Positions 1 through 8,748 of a stretch of DNA of 16,311 bases are shown here, piece by piece; position 1 is the first letter of the stretch, and each line of letters starts with the position of its first letter. This stretch comes from Ophiosphaerella korrae (Eukaryota; Ascomycota; Dothideomycetes; Pleosporales; Phaeosphaeriaceae). The DNA lies in assembly GCA_028456385.1 (NCBI GenBank), contig JALNQF010000706.1:1-16311 (forward strand), read 5' to 3'. The translations under genes were made by a program, and so were the position numbers. Below the pieces are notes generated by a model. The model worked only from the letters and a program-made list of their open reading frames with translations, was not told the origin of the DNA and ran no database searches.

Positions 1-3000
1 GTATATATTCTTCCTCTATTTCTAAGAATATAAGGATATTATCTAGGTATATAAATATAAATATATCTAAGTACTCTTTTAGTACTATATTAATTCTTTC
101 TTAGAATACTACTAGCGTATTTATTAAACTAAATAGTATAACTAAGTATTTATATAGTCTATACTATGTTCTAAATACTATTTTCTATTTATTACCTTTT
201 TTAATTCTAATCTAATAGTAGGCGTTCTAGATATCTAGCTTTATAAAGATCTCTACTCTTTATAGCCTATCTTGTATTTTATTTATTTATAGTAGTAAGT
301 ATTAGTTCTTATTTATAATTATGTTAGTTTTCTTAAAATCTACCTAAGGTCTCTTTTTACTTATCTCTTTTTTGTTTATAAATATAAGTCTATATACTAC
401 TAAGGATTTAGATTCTTTTACCTATCCTTTTTTTATTACGTTTTAGATAAACGCTTATTTAATTTTAGATTCTTTTTCTATTTTTTAGTAGACTAGGCTC
501 TATCTTGCGTTTTTACTTTTTTCTAGTTCTATTACTAAGTCCTATAGTTAATATTCTAGAAGGTAATCTTTTAGCTCTATAAGCTATTTTTCCTATTTCT
601 TATATTCTTTAGGGAATTTTCCTTTATAAGTGCTTATGTTAGCTCTTAATATATCTATTTTACTATAACTAATTCTTCTTATTTTCTAATTAATATATAG
701 GTTAGTTATCTATAACTATAGTATACTTAATATTATATCTTATTTATTATTAATTATTATTATATCTATAACTATGTTCTTAATTTCTAGTCTTTTTAAC
801 TTTAGTGTTAAGGGTGCTATCTTAAACTATATAGGTTTCTAGAATAGTTTTCTTTTAATTATACTTAATTATTAAGAGTATTTCTTTATAGTATACTTTA
901 TTCCTTATATTTCTATAAACTTCTTTAATATAAAGTTTCTTGTAGCTCTACTATTAATTATTAATTGTACTTTTTTTTTTTAGTATATACCTATTTTTAT
1001 AATATATAAGCTTCTTATACCTTTTAGCTTTTCTTACTTTAGTATTTTTATAAATTATCTATTATTCTAAGGCTATAGCCCTACTTTAAGTTTATATTCT
1101 TTATATTTTAGATATTTATTATTTGTATATTTGTACTATAGTCCTCCCTAGACGTATTTCTTAGTTAACTTAGATCTAGGTCTTACTACTAGGTATCTAT
1201 CTTCTAAGATTATTTCTTATTTTTAGATATTTTCTACTATAATTACTTTTATATAATTATAGCCTTTTCTCCTTATAGGCTATATATTATTATTTACTTT
1301 AGGGTTTCTATATATAATATAATTCTTATCTAGGTATAATATCTATAATACTTTAAAATATACTAGATATTTTAGATCTATTATTTTATTATCCCCTTCT
1401 TAGTACTTGTCTTTACTAAGTATATCTATTATTAAGATATAGTATACTACTAGTACTCTTAGTATTTAAGCTTTATTTATCTATTATATCTTTCTTATAA
1501 AGTACTACTATTTTCTTAATATAAGTATTCTTCTTACTATAACTATATATTACTTTATCTATTCCTAAAATAGTATAAACTTTATTTCTTTAGGATTGTA
1601 TTCTTTTTAGTCTTTATACGCTTCTTCTATACCTATAACTATTAAGTATATTTAAATAAACTTCTATTCTTTATTTAATTCCTTTATATCTATTATTATA
1701 TAGCTATTATAACTATATATTATTAGCGAGGTATACTTTATACCTTTTATACTAACTTATTTCTTACTTCTTTATAGTCTTTTAGAAGTAGTTATAGTAG
1801 TCTCTTTATTTAGTACTAGTCCTTTAGCCTAGATTAATAGTACTAGAGGCTCTTCTCTTTCTAAATCTTCTATTAGCAGGTTTATTACTTAGGCTATTTC
1901 TTTTAGCTAAGCTTTTATTCTTTCTTTTATTATAGCTACTTTATATCTTTATTTTTATAGAAACTATACTACTTTCTACTTACTAGAAAAGTATATATAG
2001 TAGTTATTATTATAATAAAAAGTCTAATAGAGTATTATATATTATACTTCTTTACTCCTAGCTACTTTTTCTTAAGGTTTAGCCTATACTTATAGTGCTT
2101 CCTTCTTCTTTTTAGTTATCTTTAACTAAGTTTTTTTTTTTAGGTCTTTACTCTTATAGTCTTTTATATTATGTTCTAGTTTCCTATATTTATAGTATAC
2201 TATATCTTTCTTTAACTTAAATCTATAGTTCTTTACGTAGTAGCTTAGTTTACTATAGTTAAAGTATATAAAGTCTTTATTTTTCTTTTTCTTCTTATCT
2301 TTGTTAGTATTAAAGACTATAAGGTCTCCTTTATTATAGTTCTAGGTATAACCTCTATACTTATTCTTCTTTTATTCTTAAAGATTATTATTAATTTATA
2401 TTACTTATTACTTTAGAGCTTTTAGTGTCCTTAGTTTCTCTATATATATTATCTTATATTAGATCTTAGAATTTAGTCCTTATTTAAATCGTAATATTAG
2501 GGCTAACTTATTCTATTCTATATTTTAGGATAGTTATTTAAACTATAATATATACTTAGAAATACTTTAACTTTATATAAGCTTTTCTAGCTATTCTTTA
2601 GCTTATTAGGTAATATCTATATTTCTAAACGCTACTCTTATTTGTTTAGTAAAGTATTTATAACTTCTAAAAATAGCTTTAGTTTTATCTTTCTAGGTTA
2701 TTAGAGAATATATTATATAATCTATCTAGTAAGGTTTATACTATCTTATTATATCTTCTTTAAAGTGTAGTCTAATATATATTACTTTCTTTTCTTCTAT
2801 ATTAAAGTATAGTACTTATACATCTATCTAGAGTTATACTAAAGTAATAAAGAGTTTTAGTTTCTCTCTTATTCTATTAAACTTCTTAAGTATAGGTATC
2901 TTTAGTAGTTTCTTCGTCGCACTTATCTCTAATCTTTAGGTAATTAGTTCTATTTAGTTCTATCCTTAGATAATAGCTTTAATTTATACCTTATTTTATT

Positions 3001-3256
3001 TTGTATAATCTTGTAGTTCTTTATTCTACGTTTCTAAGGTATTAATTACTATTTTTATATTTTCTTTGTTATTAATTAGTTAGTTAAAATAACCTTTAAT
3101 TGTTTTTTATATAGTACTATCTAATTTAGGACTACTTCTTAGGGCTTTATCTAATTATTTAGTTAAACTTTTTACTATTATATTAGCTAGACTATATACT
3201 ACTTACGCTTTACTTCTTGTAATAACTAAATTAGTAAAGTGTAATAGGCTACCTAT
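1..3256 (-). pseudogene. Element A left gag-pol (gag to RT), stop-riddled, cut by window edge
   Basis: A retrotransposon polyprotein remnant read leftwards from about 3256. Gag is followed by two CCHC zinc knuckles at 2225-2266 and 2156-2197. In the first, Tyr stands at every Cys and His position (frame reads YFNYSKLSYYVKNY). A W-T-x-C-Y linker motif lies at 1955-2029, where the Trp is now TAG. The protease active site at 941-955 reads N-S-R-A-T where the family has D-S-G-A-T. In reverse transcriptase the first catalytic Asp survives (233-235), but the Y-L-D-D box at 38-49 is Y-L-D-N. These are the changes expected from C to T on either strand. Numerous TAA and TAG codons stand where the family has Gln or Trp, so no product can be made. 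RNase H and integrase would lie left of the window. Confidence 0.85.
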
Positions 3257-3447
3257 TATTAACTATAGGTACCTATCTTAAAAGAGTTAGTAGATTAAGA
3301 GTTAATAGTAAAAGCTTAGAGAGTAATCTATAATAACTATAAATAATAGAAGATATTTTATAACTATTTTGTATTAGCGTTCTATAGTTAAAAGATTAAA
3401 TTACTAATACTATCTTAATAATATATATCCTTCTAACTATATACTTA
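3257..3447 (-). repeat. Element A left copy: 5' terminal region (probable LTR and/or leader)
   Basis: Non-coding stretch between the element's inner terminus and the presumed gag start, shared with 4071-4260 in inverted orientation but less well conserved than the coding part. In Ty3/gypsy elements this place holds the 5' LTR and the primer binding site. At only about 190 bp it would be a short LTR, and I cannot set an LTR/leader boundary because the TG and CA ends and a TGG-type primer site would all have been mutated. No 3' LTR copy is in the window to compare with. Confidence 0.5.
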
Positions 3448-3450
3448 TTA

Positions 3451-3541
3451 TAATCTATAATCTATAGTTACTAAGACTAATAGATTATAGATTGTCTTAA
3501 TCTATAATCTATTAACGCTAAAAGTCTATAGATTATAGATT
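3451..3541. repeat. Alternating inverted-repeat (hairpin) array
   Basis: The 14-mer AATCTATAATCTAT and its reverse complement alternate four times: forward near 3452-3465, reverse 3480-3493, forward 3499-3512, reverse 3528-3541. Neighbouring pairs can fold into two hairpins with loops of about 14-15 bases. Short inverted arrays like this occur in LTRs of fungal gypsy elements, and element B in this window has an analogous array, so this may be part of an otherwise unrecognised LTR. That assignment is inference; no partner LTR is visible. Confidence 0.75.
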
Positions 3542-3543
3542 AC

Positions 3544-3567
3544 ACTAGGTGTCCTAGTTATATATAG
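3544..3567 (+). promoter_or_regulatory. Palindrome ACTAGG-TGT-CCTAGT followed by TATA-like run
   Basis: A perfect 6-3-6 inverted repeat at 3544-3558 is directly followed by TATATATAG. Together with the hairpin array just upstream it resembles the U3/TATA part of an LTR read on the plus strand. TATA-like strings are common in RIP-mutated DNA, so the promoter reading is weak; the palindrome itself is seen directly. Confidence 0.3.
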
Positions 3568-3593
3568 TCTCTTAATTAAAATTATTACCTTAC

Positions 3594-3878
3594 TTGTCTT
3601 ATACTTTGTTAGTACCTAAGTTAGGACTAATTAGTTCTATCTCGATTCCTTCTATTACACCTATAATAGTAGGCCTATTATATATACTATTTCTTTTAGC
3701 TATACTTTTATTTATTTTTTATTACTACTACTCTATTCTTCTATATAAACTATCTAACTCTTTACTTACTAGAAAAATATATATAGTAGTTATTCTTATA
3801 ATAAAAAGTCTAGTAAAGTATTATATACTATATTTCTATTATAGCTATTATAAAAGAAAACTAATTAGAGCTAATTAG
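3594..3878 (+). CDS. 94-codon open stretch, probably not a gene
   Basis: This is the longest open stretch in the window. It starts at TTG, not ATG, and ends at TAG. The translation is very rich in Leu, Ile and Tyr and looks hydrophobic, with a possible membrane-like segment around residues 25-45, but that composition is what pyrimidine-rich RIP-mutated DNA gives. Its C-terminal half (about 3738-3850) is the antisense strand of a fragment that resembles the gag-protease linker of element A, which explains why it stays open: the mutated stops are on the other strand. There is no recognisable domain. I list it only because it is the one long open stretch; I think it is a shadow of the minus-strand relic. 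Confidence 0.1.
   Translation: MSYTLLVPKLGLISSISIPSITPIIVGLLYILFLLAILLFIFYYYYSILLYKLSNSLLTRKIYIVVILIIKSLVKYYILYFYYSYYKRKLIRAN
3738..3850 (-). pseudogene. Stray fragment of an A-like gag-protease linker (W-T-x-C-Y motif)
   Basis: On the minus strand about 110 bp match the element A linker at roughly 5455-5565 (plus strand) and 1955-2060 (minus strand). The core 3768-3831 is near-identical. Read in frame (codons at 3813-3815, 3810-3812, 3807-3809 and downwards) it gives L-Y-stop-T-F-Y-Y, then N-N-Y, then F-S-S-K. This is the same W-T-x-C-Y-x3-C-x2-H-x3-K pattern, with Trp as TAG and the Cys/His as Tyr. The flanks do not match A, so this is either a fragment of a related but different element or a diverged third copy. 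It is a relic with no product. Confidence 0.6.
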
Positions 3879-3956
3879 CCTTACTATAGATAATAAAAGT
3901 ACGTATAACTTATAAAGTAATAAACTTAACTAAGAAGCTAACTATAATAGATATAC

Positions 3957-4064
3957 GTAATAAATTTATAATTTACAATCTTAGTAAATATAAAGTATAA
4001 AGCTAAGTATGTAATAAATTTGTAATTTACAATCTTAGTAAATACAAAGTATAAAGCTAGCTAA
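3957..4064. repeat. 54-bp tandem duplication, two units
   Basis: Unit 1 (3957-4010) and unit 2 (4011-4064) are near-identical, both beginning GTAATAAATTT and running to AAAGCTA. They differ by A/G at 4022 versus 3968 and C/T in the ATA-AAG part, again transitions, then diverge in the last few bases. Each unit carries a small palindrome; in unit 2 it is TTGTAA-T-TTACAA at 4020-4032. Unit 2 keeps more TG and CA than unit 1. The array sits a few bases outside the 5' end of the right A copy and is absent from the matching position beside the left copy, so it belongs to the target DNA. Confidence 0.85.
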
Positions 4065-4070
4065 AGGACC

Positions 4071-4260
4071 TAAGTATATAGTTAGTAGTAATATCTATTA
4101 TTAGGATAGTATTAGTAATCTAATTTCTAACCTAGAATACTTATACTTAATATTATATACACAAATTAACTATTATTTATAGTTATTACTAATTACTATA
4201 TAAGCTTTTGTTATTACCTTGTAATCTACTAATAACTTAAGGGTTACTAAGAAGTTAACG
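4071..4260 (+). repeat. Element A right copy: 5' terminal region (probable LTR and/or leader)
   Basis: Counterpart of 3257-3447 in inverted orientation; similarity is clear but with more mismatches than in gag-pol. It should contain the 5' LTR end and primer binding site. I could not recognise a primer site or a clean LTR 3' end because TG and CA steps are mutated. Confidence 0.5.
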
Positions 4261-5250
4261 ATAGTAGACCTATTATACCTTACTAATTTAGTTATTATAA
4301 GAAGTAAAGCGTAAGTAGCGTATAGTCTAGCTAATATAATAGTAGAAAGTTTAACTAAAAAGAGAGATAAGGTACCTATAAGTAGTTATAAATTAGATAA
4401 TATAGTATAGAGAGATATTAAAAACTACCTTAATAACTTAATCTCTAAAAAAGAAGATATAAAGATAGTAATTAACGCCCTAGAAACCTAAAACAAAGAA
4501 CTCTAAGAATATATAAAATAAAATAAAGCCTAGATTAAGGCTATTATTAAAAGATAAAATTAGATAGAACTAATTATATAATACTTAGAGATAAGCGTAA
4601 TAAAGAAACTACTAAAGATACTTATTCTTAAAAAGTTTAATAAAATAAAGAAGAAACTAAAACCCTTTATAGTATTAGTATAACTCTAGATAGATATATA
4701 AGTACTATACTTTAATATAGAAGAAAAGAAGGTAATATATATTAGATTATACTTTAAAGAAGATATAATAAAATAGTATAAACTTTACTAGATAGATTAT
4801 ATAATATACTCTCTAATTACTTAGAAATATAAAACTAAAGCTATTTTTAGAAGTTATAAATACTTTACTAAATAAATAAGAGTAGTATTTAGGGATATAG
4901 ATATTACCTAATAAGCTAAAGAATAGCTAGAAAAGCTTATATAAAACTAGAGTATTCCTAAGTATATATTATAATTTAAATAATTATTATAAAATATAGA
5001 ATAGAATAAGTTAGCTTTAATATTACAATTTAAGTAAAGACTAAACTTAAAAATCTAATACAAGATAATATATATAGAGAAACTAAGAATACTAGAAGCT
5101 TTAAATTAATAGGTAATATAAATTAATAATAATCTTTAAGAATAGAAGAAGAATAAGTATAGAGGTTATACTTAGAATTATAATAAGGGAGACCTTATAG
5201 TCTTTAATACTAATAAGGATAAGAAAAAAAAGAAGAATAAAGACTTTACG

Positions 5251-5361
5251 TACTTTAATTATAGTAAACTAGGCTACTATATAAAAGATTACTAATTATA
5301 AAAGAAGAAGGATATAGTATACTATAAATATAAGAAACTAAGATACTTTGTAAAAAACTAT
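5251..5361 (+). other. Two CCHC zinc knuckles of element A gag (all ligands mutated)
   Basis: Both follow the exact C-x2-C-x4-H-x4-C spacing. Knuckle 1 has ligand positions at codons 5251, 5260, 5275 and 5290; knuckle 2 at 5320, 5329, 5344 and 5359. All eight are TAC or TAT (Tyr), each one transition away from TGC/TGT or CAC/CAT. In the family these knuckles bind the packaged RNA. The uniform Cys/His to Tyr change is a clean fingerprint of RIP rather than random decay. Confidence 0.88.
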
Positions 5362-5487
5362 AAGAATAAGGACCTAAAGAAAGAAATATAGTTAAAAACA
5401 ACTAAAAAGAAGAAAGAAGTACTATAAGTATAAGCTAAACCTTAGGAGAAAGTAGCTAAAAGTAAGGAAATATAATATATAATACTT

Positions 5488-5562
5488 TACTAGACTTTTT
5501 ATTATAATAATAACTACTATATATATCTTTCTAGTAAGTAGAGAGTAGTATAGTTCTTATAA
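5488..5562 (+). other. W-T-x-C-Y-x3-C-x2-H-x3-K linker motif in element A
   Basis: Between the zinc knuckles and the protease the frame reads Y-stop-T-F-Y-Y-N-N-N-Y-Y-I-Y-L-S-S-K, followed by stop-R-V-V-stop-F. With TAG as Trp and TAY as Cys or His this fits a small Cys/His-containing motif ending in a G-x-G-W-F-like stretch. I recall similar WTxCY-type patterns in predicted fungal proteins but cannot verify that here. The same segment occurs at 1955-2029 (left copy) and about 3738-3820 (stray fragment), both on the minus strand, so it is the most repeated coding segment in the window. Confidence 0.55.
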
Positions 5563-7260
5563 AAATATAAATATAGAGTAGCTATAATAAAAGAGAGAAT
5601 AAAAGCGTAGCTAAAAGAAATAGTATACGTAATAGACTTACTAATAAAAGACTTAGAAAAAGAAGAACTCTTAGAACTATTAATCTAGGCTAAAGGACTA
5701 GCACTAGATAAAGAAACTACTATAGCTACTTCTAAAGAACTATAAGAAAGTAAGAGATAAGTAAGTATAAGAAGTATAGAATACGCCTAGCTAATAATAT
5801 ATAGCTATAATAGCTATATAATAATAGATATAAAGAAATAAAATAAAGAATAGAGATTTATTTAAATATACTTAATAGTTATAAGTATAGAAGAAGCGTA
5901 TAAAGACTAGAAAGAATATAATCTTAAAGAAATAAAGTTTATACTATTTTAAGAATAAATAAAGTAATATATAGTTATAGTAAAAAGAATACTTATATAA
6001 AAAGAATAGTAATACTTTATAAGAAAAGTGTAATAGATTAATAAAGCCTATATACTAAGAGTACTAGTAGTATACTATATTTTAATAATAAATATACCTA
6101 GTAAAAACAAATACTAAGAAGGGGATAACAAGATAATAGACCTAAACTATCTAGTATACTTTAAAGTATTATAGATATTATACCTAGATAAGAACTATAT
6201 TATATATAAGAACCCTAAAGCGAATAATAATATATAGCTTATAAGAAGAAAAGGCTATAACTATATAAGAGTAATTCTAGTAAAAGATATCTAGGGATAA
6301 GAAATAATTCTAGAAGATAGATACGTAGTAGTAAGGCCTAGACTTAAGTTAACTAAAAAATACGTCTAAGGAGGACTATAGTATAAATATACAAATAATA
6401 AATATCTAAAATATAAAGAATATAAACTTAAAATAAGGCTATAGCCCTAGAAAAATAGATAATTTATAAAGTTACCTAAGTAGAAAAGGCTAGAAAGCGT
6501 AATAGGCCTATATATTATAAAAATAGGTACTTACTAAGAAAAGAAAGTATAATTAATAATTAATAGTAGAGCTACAAAGAACTTTATATTAAAGAAGTTT
6601 ATAGAAATATAAGGAATAAGATATATAATAAAGAAATACCTTTAATAACTAAGTATAATTAAAGGAAAACTATTCTAGGAACCTATATAGTTCGAGATAG
6701 TACCTTTAATACTAAGGCTAAGAAGACTAGAAATTAAAAATATAGTTATAGATATAATAACAATTAATAACGAATAAGATATAATATTAAGTATACTATA
6801 GTTATAAATAACTAACCTATATATTAATTAGAGAATAGAAAAAATTAAATACTATAGAATAGATATATTAATAGCTAATATAAGTACCTATAAAAGAGAG
6901 TTCTCTAAAGAATATAAGAAATAGGAAGAATAGCTTATAGAGCTAAAAGATTATCTTCTAGAATATTAGCTATAAGACTTAGTAATAGACCTAAAGAAAG
7001 ATAAAGACGTAAAATAGAGCCTAGTCTATAGAAAAATAGAAGAAGAATTTAAGATTAAATAAGTATTTATTAAAAACGCACTAAAGAAAAGATAGATATA
7101 AGAAACTAAGTCCTTAGTAGTATATAGACTTATATTTATAGATAAAAAGAGAATAAGTAATAAAAGGCTTTACGTAGATTTTTAAAAGACTAACGTAATT
7201 ATAAATAAGAACTAATACCTTTTACTATAGATAGACGTAATATAAGATAGACTATAAAAA

Positions 7261-7560
7261 GTAAGAATCTTTATAAAACTAGATATCTAAAACGCCTACT
7301 ACTAAATTAGAATTAAGAAAGGTAATAAATAGAAAATAGTATTTAGAATATAATATAGACTATATAAGTACCTAGTTATACCTTTTAGTCTAATAAATAT
7401 ACTAGTAGTCTTTTAAGAAAGAATTAATACAGTACTAAGAGAGTACTTAGACGTATTTATATTTATATACCTAGACGATATCTTTATATTCTTAGAAATA
7501 GAAGAAGAATATATATAATATATACACAAGGTACTAGAAAAGCTAGTAGAAAGTAAGCTG
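7261..7560 (+). other. Reverse transcriptase palm of element A right copy
   Basis: Conserved gypsy RT blocks are readable: I-K-L-D-I-stop-N-A-Y-Y at 7273-7302 (the Asp of the first metal-binding block intact), V-I-P-F around 7378-7386, and Y-L-D-D-I at 7468-7482, followed by a heptad-like V-L-E-K-L stretch. The active-site aspartates are unmutated here, whereas the left copy has Y-L-D-N. The surrounding frame still has many stops, so there is no activity. Confidence 0.9.
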
Positions 7561-8748
7561 TTCCTTAAGATAAGGAAATATAAATTCTATATAAAAGAAA
7601 TAGATTTCTTTAGATTTATTATAGAACTAGGAAAGATTAAAATTAACTTAGTAAAGATTAAGTTAATTAACAAATAGCTAATACTAAAGAACTTAATAGA
7701 AGTATAATAATTTTATAGGTTAGTAAACTTCTATAGAAAGTTAATAGTAAGATAGTCTAAAGATATAGAACTAATAACTAGACTTATAAAGAAAGATACG
7801 CTATTTAAATAGATAAGAGAATATAATAAAGTATTTAATAAGATTAAGAAGAAATTTATAGAGAACCTAGTTATTAGAATATATAACCTAGACCTACTAG
7901 TAATAGTAAAAATAGATATATCTAACTTAGTCTATAAAATAGTACTAATATAAGAAGACCTAAAGATAAAGAAAGAATACCTAGTTAAATACTTTTCTAA
8001 GAAAATAAAGATAGTACAGCTTAATTACCTAATCTATAATAAAGAAATACTAGTAATCTATAAAGTATTTAAGTAATAGAGAGTATACTTATAAAGAGTA
8101 AAATATAAGATAAAGGTCTATATAGATTATAAGAATCTTATAGAATTTATACTAAATAAAGAACTATTATAATACTATATAAGATAGTAAGAGTTCTTAT
8201 TAATATTTAACTTAGAAATTATATATATAAAAGGGAAAGATAATTAATTTATAGATACTCTTAGTAGAAGACTAAACTTATAAGAAGAAGTAAGTACTAC
8301 TAGTATAGTTCTAGTATAAAATAAAGAAGGATACTTAGTTTTAAATATACTTAAAATAGCTATAATACTTAAAAGAGAAAGTAGTAAGCTAGATAAATAG
8401 TTTTAGAAAATAACGTAAAAAGTATCTAAAGAAATAGAAAAACTAGAAATCTAAAAAAGACTTATATAAGCCTATAAAAGAATATATATTCTAAGGAAAA
8501 TTTAAAGAGAATTTATATAATAATTCTATAAATTACTAGTATATAGTTACTAAAGAATTAAAAAAATATTAGATAGACTACTATAAGACTACTATATTCT
8601 AAGAGTAAGATAACTAGTAATAGAAATACTATAAGACTATATAGAATACTATAACTAATAGAAATACTAGAATAACTATAGAAAGTTATTATAATAGACT
8701 TTATTATAAAGCTACTTAAGTCTAAAGACTTAATATTAAGAGTTAAGT

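Larger units (their letters stand above)
1..3447 (-). mobile_element. Element A, left copy: Ty3/gypsy retrotransposon, 5' part, RIP-degraded
   Basis: The reverse complement aligns with 4071-7516 almost without gaps: left position x pairs with right position 7517 - x from the edge to about 3260, and the offset changes by only one base by 3447. The copy therefore carries leader, gag, protease and most of the reverse transcriptase, and leaves the window at base 1 inside RT. The sharp loss of similarity to the right copy inward of 3447 marks the element's 5' terminus; both copies start with the same TAAGTATATAGTTAG, probably a mutated TG-starting LTR end. Differences between the copies that I checked are mostly C/T and G/A transitions, as RIP gives. 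Family assignment rests on the domains listed for the coding part. Confidence 0.88.
3448..4070. other. Spacer between the two head-to-head A elements
   Basis: This 623-bp stretch is not shared between the A copies and is itself RIP-mutated. It is best read as target DNA, probably older repeat remains, left between two independent insertions. It contains, in order, a hairpin array, a palindrome with a TATA-like run, an open stretch on the plus strand, an antisense A-like coding fragment and a 54-bp tandem duplication, all listed separately. Between about 3880 and 3956 I see nothing further. The bases next to the insertions (TTATA at 3448-3452 and GGACC at 4066-4070) would be half of the target-site duplications, whose partners lie outside the window or were lost with the missing A 3' ends. 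Confidence 0.6.
4071..8748 (+). mobile_element. Element A, right copy: Ty3/gypsy retrotransposon interrupted by element B
   Basis: Starts where similarity to the left copy begins (TAAGTATATAGTTAG at 4071) and stops at 8748, where the LTR of element B begins. It contains leader, gag, protease, reverse transcriptase, RNase H and the integrase zinc-binding region. The order PR-RT-RH-IN is that of Ty3/gypsy (Metaviridae), and the Y-L-D-D box in an F-I-Y-L-D-D-I-F-I-F context also fits that family rather than Ty1/copia. The integrase catalytic core and the 3' LTR are missing and should lie on the far side of element B, outside the window. Confidence 0.9.
4261..8748 (+). pseudogene. Element A right gag-pol polyprotein (gag-PR-RT-RH-IN), stop-riddled, truncated in integrase
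   Basis: A single frame (codons starting at 4261, 4264 and so on) stays in register for about 1496 codons despite many TAA/TAG stops, so gag and pol were probably one fused ORF. ATA at 4261 is the likely mutated ATG; this is a guess from where coding similarity starts. Gag runs from about 4261 to 5450. Two CCHC knuckles lie at 5251-5292 (reads YFNYSKLGYYIKDY) and 5320-5361 (YYKYKKLRYFVKNY region), with all Cys/His now Tyr. A W-T-x-C-Y-x3-C-x2-H motif is at 5488-5562 and the protease N-S-R-A-T at 6562-6576. RT spans about 7100-7700, with the first Asp at 7282-7284 and the Y-L-D-D box at 7468-7479, both intact. RNase H spans about 7860-8270 with its acidic residues D7915, E8044, D8125 and D8254 intact. 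The integrase HHCC finger lies at about 8527-8650, with Tyr at Cys positions 8638 and 8647. The frame may slip near 8713, just before element B. Confidence 0.92.

Noticed and set aside
1..3447. Separate genes on the plus strand of the left region
   Set aside because: The plus strand has no ATG-started frame of useful length, and the region is fully explained as the reverse complement of element A.
3451..3567. tRNA or other structured RNA gene in the hairpin array
   Set aside because: The hairpins are simple alternating copies of one 14-mer; no tRNA arms or internal promoter boxes are visible.
8713..8748. Start of the A integrase catalytic core with a W-K-x-L-x-L-D-F-like reading in another frame
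   Set aside because: A K-D-L-I-L stretch in the frame starting at 8715 is suggestive, but it needs a frameshift and lacks the Trp, and only ten codons remain before element B; too little to call.
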